Numbered from the stretch's first letter, positions 51,941 to 61,111 are shown. The stretch: 64,000 nt of DNA from Egbenema bharatensis (GCF_048077055.1 NZ_CP182236.1:2232001-2296000); one strand, 5' to 3'. A program made the numbers and translations. Notes: generated by a model not told the origin, from the letters alone.

Positions 51941-52876
51941 ATGCCCTTCTTCCACCGCGACGAACAACTCGATAACTGGGGCGATCGGATCCTGGAAGCG
52001 ACCTGGGCCGAATTCCCAGGATTAACCCAAACTCAGATTGCCCTCACCTGGATCGTTTACGATGAGCCAGTTCCGGTCAACACCGGGGGAGCCTTAACCG
52101 CAGCAGAATTTTGGAAGTATCCCGTGCGGGGGTTCACCTATCGAGGCGTTGAGCGGATTTATCCGGCCAGTGTCGTCAAGTTGTTTTATCTAGTCGCGGT
52201 ACATGAGTGGTTGAATCAGGGCATGATCGCGCCCTCAGAGGAACTCGATCGAGCGGTGCGCGATATGATTGTCGATTCCAGCAACGATGCGACCAGCCTG
52301 GTGGTAGATGTGCTGACGGGAACGACCAGCGGCCCGGATCTATCCGGTGGGCCGTTTGAAACCTGGAAGTATCAGCGCAATATTGTCAATCGCTACTTTC
52401 AATCCCTGGGCTGGATGGAGTTGGAAGGAGTCAACATCAATCAAAAAACCTGGTGTGATGGAGCCTATGGCCGGGAGCGATCGTTTCTGGGGCCGCAGTT
52501 GGAAAATCGCAACAAGCTGACAACGAACGCCGTCGCCCGGTTAATGCACAGCATCATTGGTGGGGTAGCAGTCTCCTCAGAGCGATCGCAGCAGATGATG
52601 GCTCTGATGCAGCGCAGCTTAGATCCAGCCGACTTAGCGGCAGATCCCGAAAATCAGGTCGTAGGATTTCTAGGAGAAGGACTACCGCGATCGGCCCAAC
52701 TCTGGTCTAAGGCAGGACTGATGAGCCAGGTTCGCCATGATGTGGCCTATGTAGAACTACCAGATTGTCGTCCTTATCTACTGGTCGTTTTCACGGAAGG
52801 AGCAGCCCACAGTCACAATGAACGCATCTTACCCTTCGTGTCCCAACAGGTGGTTACTGCCACTTCTCAGTTATAG
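51941..52876 (+). CDS. Serine hydrolase of the beta-lactamase/PBP superfamily
   Basis: A 311-residue protein with the active-site triad of class A beta-lactamase-like enzymes: SxxK as Ser77-Val-Val-Lys80 in YPASVVKLFYLV, SxN as Ser113-Ser-Asn115 in IVDSSNDATSLVVDV, and a KTG-like SKAG in LWSKAGLMSQVRHDVAY. There is no signal peptide, so the enzyme would be cytosolic, unusual for a real beta-lactamase. A peptidase or amidase role is more likely. Resistance activity cannot be inferred. It is a single gene 65 bases after a repeat tract; the start ATG at 51941 is the first possible. Confidence 0.85.
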   Translation: MPFFHRDEQLDNWGDRILEATWAEFPGLTQTQIALTWIVYDEPVPVNTGGALTAAEFWKYPVRGFTYRGVERIYPASVVKLFYLVAVHEWLNQGMIAPSEELDRAVRDMIVDSSNDATSLVVDVLTGTTSGPDLSGGPFETWKYQRNIVNRYFQSLGWMELEGVNINQKTWCDGAYGRERSFLGPQLENRNKLTTNAVARLMHSIIGGVAVSSERSQQMMALMQRSLDPADLAADPENQVVGFLGEGLPRSAQLWSKAGLMSQVRHDVAYVELPDCRPYLLVVFTEGAAHSHNERILPFVSQQVVTATSQL

Positions 52877-52983
52877 GATGCAAACCTGTAGAGCGTACAG
52901 CCTGTCATGAAGAATGCTGAACGGAGATGGGTGGGCATTGCGACCCCACCCTGTGAAGATATTTCATCAATTCCAACCCTCTA

Positions 52984-53622
52984 CTAATAGGCGAAGACCT
53001 GACCATTGGGTTGTACGTTCAGAGTCCGCTGGTTTTCACCCAGAGTTGCAGTTCGGTTGAGAGAAACAGAAAGGGTTCCAGCCTCAGCAGCAGCCATCGG
53101 CATTGCCCGAATGAATCCACCGTCATTCCGCACCATCGTTACGGTTAAAGGAACCTGCAAACCTCTTAACGTAACGGCTTCACCTGCTCGCAATACTCGC
53201 TGTTCCGTCAAACCGATCGCCTGATACGTCACCGTAGTTCCCGTCTCATTGACTAACTGAAGGCTAATCTGTCCCGCAGTAGGAGTCACCGAGGCGATCG
53301 CAGGACGCACTGCTTCAGGCAGGGGCGGAGTGACTTCAGAGGTTCCAGGAAAAGTGGCTCCAGGCGATGGGGTTCCAGGGGCAGGGGTAGCAGGTCGAGG
53401 CACTTGTTGTCCCTGTTGTTGAAGGAGCCGCTGGGTTGCAGCATTCGGTGGACAACCCTGAGGAACCGCATGGGTGGTATTAAAAGGCTCTTCATAATAA
53501 ATAGCTGGACATGGATTAAGCGGAAATGCCGAAGCGGACGAAGCAAACAGTCCGGCGGGAGCACCCAAGGCGAGTCCTCCGCAAATCATTCCCAGCATTC
53601 TGGCGTTTTTGCGCAAATTCAT
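52984..53622 (-). CDS. Exported hypothetical protein
   Basis: A 212-residue exported protein from ATG 53622, which has a strong ribosome site (aggaggt read on the minus strand). The signal MNLRKNARMLGMICGGLALG leads to cleavage near SASAFP. Then come CPAIYYEEPFNTTHAVPQGC, a Gln/Pro/Gly-rich linker (residues 70-100) and a beta-type C-terminal domain (GQISLQLVNETGTTVTYQAI, LRAGEAVTLRGLQVPLTVTM). Two cysteines near the start could form a disulfide. This resembles widespread cyanobacterial periplasmic proteins of unknown function. It is divergent from nothing close by and probably monocistronic. Confidence 0.75.
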   Translation of the reverse strand: MNLRKNARMLGMICGGLALGAPAGLFASSASAFPLNPCPAIYYEEPFNTTHAVPQGCPPNAATQRLLQQQGQQVPRPATPAPGTPSPGATFPGTSEVTPPLPEAVRPAIASVTPTAGQISLQLVNETGTTVTYQAIGLTEQRVLRAGEAVTLRGLQVPLTVTMVRNDGGFIRAMPMAAAEAGTLSVSLNRTATLGENQRTLNVQPNGQVFAY

Positions 53623-53989
53623 AGAACCTCCTGAGTATGTAATTGTGTATAGTTTCTCTACCCGAATTCTAGGGGATTGAACGCAACGCATCCTCTGTCA
53701 TAGGTTGGGAGAAATGTAAACGGTAGTGGTTAAGATAATCTTTGCAGACGGGATTCTGTACTATCTGGTTCCTGAGGTGGATAGCAACGGATGTAACCCA
53801 AGTCGCATCTGCATGAGAACTCACTCCCTGGCAGTCCAGATACCTGTGCTATCGGAAATTGACCCATTGACATTAATGAGATCTCCCAATTGCAACTGCT
53901 TCCAATTGCAACTGCTTCCAACTGCAACTGCGGAAGCAGCTTCAGGTCACTCAGGCAGAGAGCATGGAGCAAGCCGCTAAAATCGCTCC
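53623..53989. other. Intergenic stretch with a 16-base tandem repeat
   Basis: 367 bases between the exported-protein start and the kinase stop. Three tandem units of ccaattgcaactgctt occupy 53886-53933 (the third diverged). Otherwise no gene is seen. Confidence 0.5.
53886..53933. repeat. Three-unit 16-base tandem repeat
   Basis: ccaattgcaactgctt at 53886-53901 and 53902-53917, then ccaactgcaactgcgg at 53918-53933. Confidence 0.9.
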
Positions 53990-55978
53990 CTACGGCAGGA
54001 GTTCATTCACGCCAACCCGCAAAATGAACCGGGCCGGTTGTTCAGCAATCACGTCAATTTGATAGGCTCCACTTTCAAAAGCTTGTCCCTGCCAGCTTTG
54101 CGTCCCGTTGCCTGCTTCCACTACTCGCCCATCCGGATAGCGAATGTCCATCACCACCGAACCCCGTAACACCTGAGCATAGAGTTGCTGTCCGGGCTGA
54201 ACCTCAACTAGATACCGCCGCACCACTCGATCGCTCGACTCATCCGAGAACTCCAGCGGCACTCCCAGGGGTACTTCCAAAGTCCGGGAGTCAATCACCA
54301 CATCAGGGTCAGCCTCTGGAGAGGGGGGCGGTTCCGGCTCTGGGCTGGGTTCTGGCTCTGGGCTAGGTTCCGGAGAGGGTTCCGGTTCTGGTTCTGGCTC
54401 TGGGCTGGGTTCCGGAGAGGGTTCAACCAGGGCTTGAAGCGCGACATTGAAGCGGTAGTAGCTATTTTCCCGACGGCGAGGCCGAACCTCGATCGCATAC
54501 TGTCCTGACAGGGGCAATTCTCCCTGCCATCCGCCTCGAAAGCGATTTGCCTCTTCGTTGACAGGTCTGCCATCTGGACGAATCACCGTTAAAACTACGT
54601 TTCCGTCAGCCCGCGCCACCGCTAGCACCTGGCCAGCTTCAGCAGAAAAGAGATAATTGTGGGTTTGATCCTGACGAATTGTGCCCTCTACCGGAAGCAC
54701 CTCTCCAGTGGGCTGAAGATTCATGCGTTGGTTCACCTCACTCGCTCCCGGTGGGTTGGGCGCTGGCTCTGGAGAAGAGTCGGGTTCGGGAGAAACAATG
54801 GGGGACGGATCAGGAGAGGCGACGGGTGTTTGGGCCGTATTCAAGATTGCGCTAACGATCGCCCAGGCTGCAATACCGGAAAGGGTTGCCAGCCCAATCG
54901 TCGTCAAAATTAAGGCAAATGGGTTTTCCCAGACGGAGCCATCCTGGGAGGAAACGCTGGAAGTCGATCGATAGTCTGGGGCAGCGGTGCGCGTAACCGG
55001 GTAAGTGGCTGGATTAGGACGACGACCGACCGCAACGGTTGGAACACGCGATGGGGTACGAGTGGGGGGACGGACGGCAGATTTGGAGGACGGGGGGGGG
55101 ACTGCCCTGGGGGTAGGCTGGGGGGAAGAGGAGGTGGGTGGGTGGGTCAGGGCGTGGATAGCCTGCATCACCTCACGCGCAGATGGATAGCGATCGCCCG
55201 GGCGATAGCTCAACATTCGGTTCAAAATTTGAGCCAATCCCGGACTCACCGATACCCAACGCTGCCACTGCCACGTCAGGTTTTGGTCATCATATAATTC
55301 CTGAGGTTCCTTTCCCGTTAGCAAGACGATCGCCGTTACTGCCAGAGCATACAAATCGCTACTCGGATAGGCTCGCCCCGTTTGAATTTGCTCACTGGGA
55401 GCATAACCCATTTTGCCTACGGTTGTGGCTTGAGTGGCAGTTTCAGTATGCAACCGAGTGGCAATTTCCTTAACTACGCCAAAATCAATCAATACAGGCA
55501 AGTTATCCTGTTGGCGCAGGATGATGTTATCCGGGGCAATATCTCGATGGATGATGCCTTTGCTGTGGAGATGATCGAGCACGGGCAGGAGTTGCTGGAT
55601 CAGTTGTAGAACTTCAGCTTCCGAAAAGGCGCGTTTTTCAACCTTGCGATCGCTTTGCAGGGTGCGATAGGTTTTGCCCTCTACATAATCCTGAACCAGA
55701 AACAGCCGCTGATCTTCCTCAAAGGTGGCCCGAAATTGAGGGATCTGCGGATGCTGAATCTGATAAAGAATAGTTGCTTCCCGCTGAAACAGTTCCTTTG
55801 ATTTGTTGAGAGCATAGTCGCTGGTTCCTGCCGGACTAAATTCCTTCAGGGCACACAACTCGTTAAACCGCCCCAAATCTTCTGCCAGGTAAGTACGCCC
55901 AAAACCACCCTGCCCCAGAACTTTGAGCAGGCGATAGCGATTTTGTAGAACCGTTCCAGGAGGAATGGATGGTTGCAT
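53990..55978 (-). CDS. Membrane Ser/Thr protein kinase with PPC-like sensor domains
   Basis: A 662-residue Hanks-type kinase from the ATG at 55978 (MQPSIPPGTVLQNRYRLLKV). The kinase domain (residues 14-275) has the glycine loop LGQGGFGRTYLAED, ALKEF, catalytic HRDIAPDNIIL and DFG in LIDFGVVKEIA. A Pro/Thr/Ser linker leads to one membrane helix (FALILTTIGLATLSGIAAWA). The outside part has two similar beta domains of the bacterial pre-peptidase C-terminal type (HNYLFSAEAGQVLAVARADG and VRRYLVEVQPGQQLYAQVLR), joined by an SPEPSPEPEPEP linker encoded by a DNA repeat (54320-54420). The ligand and substrates are unknown. It is a single gene. Confidence 0.92.
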   Translation of the reverse strand: MQPSIPPGTVLQNRYRLLKVLGQGGFGRTYLAEDLGRFNELCALKEFSPAGTSDYALNKSKELFQREATILYQIQHPQIPQFRATFEEDQRLFLVQDYVEGKTYRTLQSDRKVEKRAFSEAEVLQLIQQLLPVLDHLHSKGIIHRDIAPDNIILRQQDNLPVLIDFGVVKEIATRLHTETATQATTVGKMGYAPSEQIQTGRAYPSSDLYALAVTAIVLLTGKEPQELYDDQNLTWQWQRWVSVSPGLAQILNRMLSYRPGDRYPSAREVMQAIHALTHPPTSSSPQPTPRAVPPPSSKSAVRPPTRTPSRVPTVAVGRRPNPATYPVTRTAAPDYRSTSSVSSQDGSVWENPFALILTTIGLATLSGIAAWAIVSAILNTAQTPVASPDPSPIVSPEPDSSPEPAPNPPGASEVNQRMNLQPTGEVLPVEGTIRQDQTHNYLFSAEAGQVLAVARADGNVVLTVIRPDGRPVNEEANRFRGGWQGELPLSGQYAIEVRPRRRENSYYRFNVALQALVEPSPEPSPEPEPEPEPSPEPSPEPEPSPEPEPPPSPEADPDVVIDSRTLEVPLGVPLEFSDESSDRVVRRYLVEVQPGQQLYAQVLRGSVVMDIRYPDGRVVEAGNGTQSWQGQAFESGAYQIDVIAEQPARFILRVGVNELLP

Positions 55979-56546
55979 ATTTAGCCAACCCTTGCAATAG
56001 CGAACAACACGAAAACCCAATCCACCTTCTCGCCAGATGGGATATCCCTGATCTCTGCGGAATATGGGGATGGGCATTGATCCATAACTAAATACATGGC
56101 CGACCCTGACAAAATCGGAAGAAGGACAATAAAGACAATAAATATAACAAGCGATCGTCTAAAAGCGATCGGCGGGCAGTCGGGCCCTATAAGGGTATAT
56201 CCCAATTTTGCATTTGCACGCCAACGATCTCATCGGCAGGCAAGACTTTGGCGTGAGATCAGTCGAACGCTGCCTGGGCTACGGAAGTGAATCAATTTGC
56301 ACAGATTAGAATGCTCCCCTACTCAACGTTATAGCAAGCCTCTCAATATTCTGTGAAAGTGTCCTTTCATACTGGCTGCGGGAGAGGGCAGTGCGATCGT
56401 AAAATGCTTAATCAAGATTTCACAGAAAAAACACAGAATTTTTATGCTAGAAATTCCTGATTTGCGGCATACTCTCAGGACGATTGATCCTTAGGATTGA
56501 TCCTTAGATCATCAGAAGATTACCAGATCATCTTTGCATCAGAAGC
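55979..56546. other. Intergenic stretch between divergent kinase and exported-protein genes
   Basis: 568 bases with no recognised gene. It contains a long-form hairpin repeat at 56234-56281 (tcggcaggcaagactttggc ... cgctgcctgggctac), two direct copies of gattgatccttag (56484-56510), and A-rich DNA. Confidence 0.5.
56234..56281. repeat. Dispersed GGCAGGCAAGAC/CGCTGCCTGGG repeat, long form
   Basis: The arms ggcaggcaagac and gctgcctgg enclose tttggcgtgagatcagtcga. It is the reverse-orientation long form, related to 40293-40354 and 46046-46098. Confidence 0.7.
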
Positions 56547-56897
56547 ATGATTCATCAACTCATTCGCACAACCCTCATTGCTTCAGCTGTCAGCGTTCTG
56601 AGTGTGCCTGTCATGGCCGTTCGTGCCCTTGCAGACAAAGCAGACTTTTGGGTTTATAACAACAGCGAAGCCACGATTACCCGACTTTATGTTTCTGAAT
56701 CCACCCGAGATACCTGGGAGGAGGACATTTTAGGTGAAGACGTTTTAGTGACGGGGGCTGGCATTCGGATTGCGTTTGAAAATGAATCAGCCAACTCTTG
56801 CCACTACGACATTCTAGCGGTCTTCTCCGATGGTCAGGTCGTAGAAGATTACCGGGTGGATGTCTGCTCAAATCGGGGATACACTTTCTACGACTAG
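56547..56897 (+). CDS. Small exported hypothetical protein
   Basis: A 116-residue exported protein. A signal (MIHQLIRTTLIASAVSVLSV, cut near VRALA) precedes a compact domain: ADFWVYNNSEATITRLYVSE, WEEDILGEDVLVTGAGIRIA, CHYDILAVFSDGQVVEDYRV and CSNRGYTFYD. The two cysteines could pair. This beta-sandwich-like pattern (a short N-N-S/T motif followed by a D-I-L-G segment) recurs in many small cyanobacterial secreted proteins of unknown role. It is 60 bases ahead of the SbcD-like gene on the same strand, though a link is not obvious. Confidence 0.75.
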   Translation: MIHQLIRTTLIASAVSVLSVPVMAVRALADKADFWVYNNSEATITRLYVSESTRDTWEEDILGEDVLVTGAGIRIAFENESANSCHYDILAVFSDGQVVEDYRVDVCSNRGYTFYD

Positions 56898-56957
56898 TCG
56901 CTAGACTCTGAGGGAGGGCAGAGCTAGAATGGCTAATCAGTCGCGCACCTTAAACCT

Positions 56958-58247
56958 ATGGCTCGGTTTTTACATATTGCTGACATTCACCTGGGCTTCG
57001 ATCGCTACGACAACAAACAGCGAACTCAGGATTTTTTCCATGCTTTGAAGGATGTGATTCAAACCTACGCCATCGATCAACAAGTGGATTTTGTTGTGAT
57101 CGCTGGAGATTTGTTTGAACATCGTACGATTCAGCCCGCTACGCTGAATCAGGCTCAAATTTGTTTGAAAAAGCTCCAGGAGGCGGGAATTCCCGTACTG
57201 GCGATCGAGGGTAATCACGATAACCGTCCCTATGGTACTAAAACGAGTTGGTTGCAATATTTAGCCGATTGGGGCTTACTGATGCTGCTCGAACCGGGGA
57301 ATGTGTCTCAGGGACAGCCCTTTTACGCTGCCTGGGATGCACGGACACGACGCGGCGGCTATGTTGATCTGGACTGTGGGGTGCGGGTGCTGGGTTCAGT
57401 CTGGTACGGGGCTTCAGCTCCTAAGGCGATCGAGCAAATTGCGGCGGCGATTCAGTCCCTCCCCGCCGGGCCAAAGCATACAGTTTTAATGTTTCACCAC
57501 GGGCTAGAAGGACAGATTGCCCGTTATCAGGGTGCATTGCGCTATGCTGATCTACTGCCCCTCAAGCAGGCAGGGGTGACTTACCTGGCCCTGGGACACA
57601 TCCACAAAAACTATGCGGTGGAAGACTGGATTTTTAATCCGGGATCCCTGGAGGCCAACTCGATTGAGGAATCTAGCTATCAGCGTGGTGCTTATCTGGT
57701 TGAGTTGAACGATTCTGGCGTTCAGGCGAACTTAAAATCCCAGTATCAGCAACGCTCGGTTGTCCGCTTACGCATGACGACTCAGGGGCAAGAAAGTTTA
57801 GAAGAGGTTGAGTCCGCTGCCCTGGCAATGGTACAGCAGGCAGTGACTGACGGCACCATCGCGCCCACCGCCCAGCCCATTGTAGAGTTGCGGATTGACG
57901 GTCACATCGGTTTCGATCGCCTGGAATTGGACACACGGCAACTTCAGCAGCAGCTTCAGCAGATCAGCAATGCGTTGATCTTTTTACTCAAGTTTGAAGC
58001 AGATGCCAGTACCTTTGTCACTCCGATCGCAGAAGATGCAAATCGCTCACAGATAGAACAAGAGGTTTTTCTGGATATTCTGACCGCGAATAATACCTAC
58101 AAAAAACGCGCCGTTGAACTGGCGCAGGGGTTGACCGCCTTAAAAGACCAGCAGGTTGATGGGCGATCGGAGACGGAACTGTACGCTTTTGTCGAAACCT
58201 TACTGACTTCAGAGGCAAATCCGCAGCCGTCTTCAACTCCGGTATAG
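56958..58247 (+). CDS. SbcD/Mre11-like DNA repair exonuclease
   Basis: A calcineurin-like phosphoesterase of 429 residues, related to the nuclease subunit of SbcCD/Mre11-Rad50, which trims DNA ends and opens hairpins. The metal-site blocks are all present: HIADIHLGFDR, VIAGDLFEHRTI, IEGNHDNRPYG, LMFHHGLEGQIARYQG and YLALGHIHKNYAV. The C-terminal 170 residues contain a capping and partner-binding helix region (RLELDTRQLQQQLQQISNAL). The ATPase partner (SbcC/Rad50) gene is not in the window. Given the many palindromes nearby, a hairpin nuclease is of obvious relevance, but that is only an inference. Confidence 0.9.
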   Translation: MARFLHIADIHLGFDRYDNKQRTQDFFHALKDVIQTYAIDQQVDFVVIAGDLFEHRTIQPATLNQAQICLKKLQEAGIPVLAIEGNHDNRPYGTKTSWLQYLADWGLLMLLEPGNVSQGQPFYAAWDARTRRGGYVDLDCGVRVLGSVWYGASAPKAIEQIAAAIQSLPAGPKHTVLMFHHGLEGQIARYQGALRYADLLPLKQAGVTYLALGHIHKNYAVEDWIFNPGSLEANSIEESSYQRGAYLVELNDSGVQANLKSQYQQRSVVRLRMTTQGQESLEEVESAALAMVQQAVTDGTIAPTAQPIVELRIDGHIGFDRLELDTRQLQQQLQQISNALIFLLKFEADASTFVTPIAEDANRSQIEQEVFLDILTANNTYKKRAVELAQGLTALKDQQVDGRSETELYAFVETLLTSEANPQPSSTPV

Positions 58248-58654
58248 AGCTTCGGTATCGATCGCCTCGAACTGAATCTGTCCTGATCCGAAATCAGTCT
58301 CAGTCCAGTTGTAGATCTCGATATAGCAAAGCGTTAACTGAAACTCTATGAATACCGCCCCTCTGCGATCGGCTTCGTTGAGGGGCTTATAATTTGCGGC
58401 AAGCAGCAACGATGCTTAAAAAGCAGATCAGAAAGCAAAAAAGGGAGGCAGATTTTACCTCCCAATTTGCAATAGGGTTCGTTCGGATCACCCGAAGGAC
58501 TCAAACTCGTTATTCCAGACTTTGAATTCAAGAGCTGGTTTGAGTCAAGGCTATTCAGAATCTCAGATTCAAGATAAATCCGTAATTCAGAGCAGCCGAT
58601 CGCCCAATCCCCTCAAAAAATCAAAATCTAAAATCCAAAATCTAAAATCCAAAA
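58248..58654. other. Intergenic stretch after the RuBisCO operon
   Basis: 407 bases between the convergent sbcD-like and rbcS genes. It holds the operon terminator at 58437-58463 and a short aaaatct/aaaatcc tract at 58619-58655 that touches the rbcS stop. No gene was found. Confidence 0.55.
58437..58463 (-). terminator. Intrinsic terminator of the rbcL-rbcX-rbcS operon
   Basis: Read on the minus strand, GGGAGG pairs with CCTCCC around a nine-base loop, and six T residues follow immediately. It lies about 190 bases beyond the rbcS stop. Confidence 0.75.
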
Positions 58655-58996
58655 TTAGTAGCGATAGCCACCTGCACCCGGCTTATGCACGATAAAGCTC
58701 ATTACCTGGCACTGCTTGATGTTGTCGAATGCCACCACGCGGATGTAGCAATCGGGGAATTCAGAGCGGCACTGCTGCACTTCGTTTAGAACCTCCTGGG
58801 GAGATCTGGCATTGAACAAAGGCAACTTCCACATCGTCCAGTAGCAAGTTTCAGCCGCAGAATCTTCGTTGAACTCAATACAGGGGAAATAGCCCTGATC
58901 GATCGTGTACTGAATCTGCCGAGCAATTTGCGCATCGCTGAGGGCAGGCAGATAGGAAAAAGTTTCGTAACGACGCTCTTTGCGTAGAGTCTTCAT
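58655..58996 (-). CDS. rbcS: RuBisCO small subunit
   Basis: The small subunit of form IB RuBisCO, which caps the L8 core to make the L8S8 holoenzyme inside carboxysomes. The 113-residue product starts MKTLRKERRYETFSYLPALS and carries QIQYTIDQGYFPCIEFNEDS, the WTMWKLPLFNARSPQEVLNE block and YIRVVAFDNIKQCQVMSFIV, all typical. It is third in rbcL-rbcX-rbcS, 74 bases after rbcX. No odd features. Confidence 0.97.
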   Translation of the reverse strand: MKTLRKERRYETFSYLPALSDAQIARQIQYTIDQGYFPCIEFNEDSAAETCYWTMWKLPLFNARSPQEVLNEVQQCRSEFPDCYIRVVAFDNIKQCQVMSFIVHKPGAGGYRY

Positions 58997-59070
58997 GATT
59001 AGACTGTTCGGGGTAAAGTTAACAACTTGAACAAGAAAGTTCGATCTACTATCCGACTGATCAACACCTG

Positions 59071-59484
59071 CTAGCTACCGTCCATTTCCGAATCAGGCGA
59101 TTCTGTACTGAGTGACTCTTCAGGGTAGGAGTCTGAAACATCCTGACCGATCTGGGTCATCCGTTCCAACTGCTGGCGACGCTGTTCAATATTGGACTGT
59201 TGCATCGTCGATCGCAGCATTTCTGGTAAATAATCTGCAATCTCTTCCGCCAGATGTTCTCGAACCGTCAGAATCCGAAAGGCCAGATCCGGCTGTTCTT
59301 TAAACAAGGTTTGAACATAGACCTCGCCATCCTGAATGCGTTCCCTGGAAGAAAACTGGTGCAGCCAGAACGATCGGGGTGGGTCAGTTTCCCGCAGTTG
59401 ACCAATTACGGTGCGAACCGCCTGATAGGTGAGGTAGCTAATCAGCGTCTTGGTCGTATCTTTGGCAATTTGCCGGAGATCCAT
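59071..59484 (-). CDS. rbcX: RuBisCO assembly chaperone RbcX
   Basis: A dimeric chaperone that clamps the C-terminal peptide (EIKFEFE) of newly folded large subunits and promotes L8 assembly. The 137-residue product begins MDLRQIAKDTTKTLISYLTY and continues QAVRTVIGQLRETDPPRSFW; the Tyr/Gln-lined cleft helices and FSSRERIQDGEVYVQTLFKE are typical. The C-terminal tail after residue 115 is acidic and Ser-rich (SYPEESLSTESPDSEMDGS), as usual for a variable end. It lies between rbcL and rbcS in the canonical cyanobacterial order, 124 bases after rbcL. Confidence 0.96.
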   Translation of the reverse strand: MDLRQIAKDTTKTLISYLTYQAVRTVIGQLRETDPPRSFWLHQFSSRERIQDGEVYVQTLFKEQPDLAFRILTVREHLAEEIADYLPEMLRSTMQQSNIEQRRQQLERMTQIGQDVSDSYPEESLSTESPDSEMDGS

Positions 59485-59608
59485 AGGAAAGAGGATGAAG
59501 GATAGGAGAACGGGGATGGAAGATATTCTCTTCTATCCGGTTGAGATGCGGAAGGAAGTCAGGAAAATTACACTTCATCCCTCCGCCTTCCGCCTTCATC
59601 CCATTTCA

Positions 59609-61038
59609 TCAGACGGTATCAACCGCCTCAAATTCAAACTTGATTTCCTTCCACAGTTCGCAAGCAGCTTGCAGTTCAGGACTCCAACGGCACGCTTCAC
59701 GAATGATGTCGCCACCTTCACGCATCAGGTTACGACCTTCGTTCCGAGCTTGAACGCAAGCTTCCAGTGCCACACGGTTTGCCGTTGCACCCGGCGCGTT
59801 ACCCCAGGGGTGACCCAGCGTACCACCACCGAACTGAAGGACAGAGTCATCACCGAAGATTTCCACCAGCGCAGGCATGTGCCAAACGTGGATACCACCG
59901 GAAGCAACCGCCATTACACCCGGCATGGAAGCCCAATCCTGGGTGAAGTAAATTCCCTTAGAACGATCTTGCTCAACGTAGTTTTCCCGCAGCAAATCTA
60001 CGAAACCGAGGGTAACAGCCTGGTCGCCTTCCAGCTTACCCACAACCGTTCCCGTGTGAATGTGGTCACCACCAGACATCCGCAGACACTTCGCCAAAAC
60101 GCGGAAGTGCATCCCGTGGTTCTTCTGACGGTCGATCACAGCGTGCATGGCGCGGTGAATGTGCAACAGCACACCATTGTCGCGGCACCACTTGGAGAGG
60201 GTGGTGTTGGCGGTGAAACCTGCGGTCAAGAAGTCATGCATAATGATGGGCATGCCCAACTCTTTGGCGTACTCAGCCCGCTTGAGCATTTCTTCGCAGG
60301 TGGAGGCAGTCACGTTGAGGTAGTGACCTTTGATTTCACCCGTTTCAGCCTGAGCTTTGTGGATGGCTTCTGCAACGAAGGTGAAGCGATCGCGCCAACG
60401 CTGGAAGGGCTGGGAGTTGATGTTCTCGTCGTCTTTGGTGAAGTCCAAACCGCCGCGCAGACACTCGTAGACCGCACGACCGTAGTTCTTCGCAGACAAA
60501 CCGAGTTTCGGCTTAATCGTACAGCCGAGGAGCGGACGACCATACTTGTTGATCTTGTCGCGCTCAACCTGAATACCGTGAGGGGGCCCTGGAAGGTTTT
60601 CAAGTAAGCAACCGGAATCCGCAGGTCTTCCAGACGCAGAGCTTTTAACGCTTTGAAACCGAACACGTTCCCCACAATGGAGGTCAACATGTTGGTGACA
60701 GAGCCTTCCTCGAACAGATCCAGCGGATAAGCGATGTAAGCAATAAACTGATTATCTTCACCGGGAACTGGCTCGATGTCATAGCAACGACCTTTGTAGC
60801 GATCGAGGTCAGTCAACAGGTCAGTCCACACAGTGGTCCAGGTTCCAGTGGAGGATTCTGCGGCAACAGCAGCCCCAGCTTCTTCATAGGGAACGCCTGG
60901 CTGAGGAGTTACCCGGAACGCTGCCAGGATGTCGGTATCCTTGGGAGTGTAGTCCGGCGTGTAGTAGGTGAGGCGGTAATCCTTAACCCCTGCCTCGTAC
61001 CCAGCCTTGGACTGAGTTTTGGTTTGCGAGTAAGACAT
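59609..61038 (-). CDS. rbcL: RuBisCO large subunit (form IB), one base missing
   Basis: The catalytic subunit of carbon fixation. The start MSYSQTKTQSKAGYEAGVKD, the carbamylated lysine region GGLDFTKDDENINSQPF, GHYLNVTASTCEEM, and GGIHVWHMPALVEIFGDDSV (as HVWHMPALVEIFGDD) are typical, and the end KEIKFEFEAVDTV is what RbcX binds. The frame breaks at 60591-60596: the run of C after cagg (minus strand) has five bases, and six would give KTFQGPPHGIQVERDKIN and then GCTIKPKLGLSAKNYGR, all present in the next frame. The restored length is 476 residues, as normal. A photoautotroph could hardly lose rbcL, so this is most simply a homopolymer read error. Confidence 0.96.
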
Positions 61039-61080
61039 ATTTTCCCTTCCTGTGAATCACTTCGATCCGAACGTGAAAAA

Positions 61081-61111
61081 CCCCACCCCCAAATCTCAAG
61101 GATTTGCGGGG
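61081..61111 (-). promoter_or_regulatory. rbcL: Hairpin in the rbcL leader
   Basis: Read on the minus strand, CCCCGCAAATC pairs with GATTTGGGG (two-base bulge, five-base loop) and, six bases later, a TTTTT run follows, about 38 bases before the rbcL ATG. It could be a weak intrinsic terminator or mRNA-stability element. Confidence 0.35.

Noticed and set aside
51941..52876. Antibiotic-resistance beta-lactamase
   Set aside because: Triad motifs fit the superfamily only; no signal peptide and no omega-loop signature, so resistance cannot be claimed.
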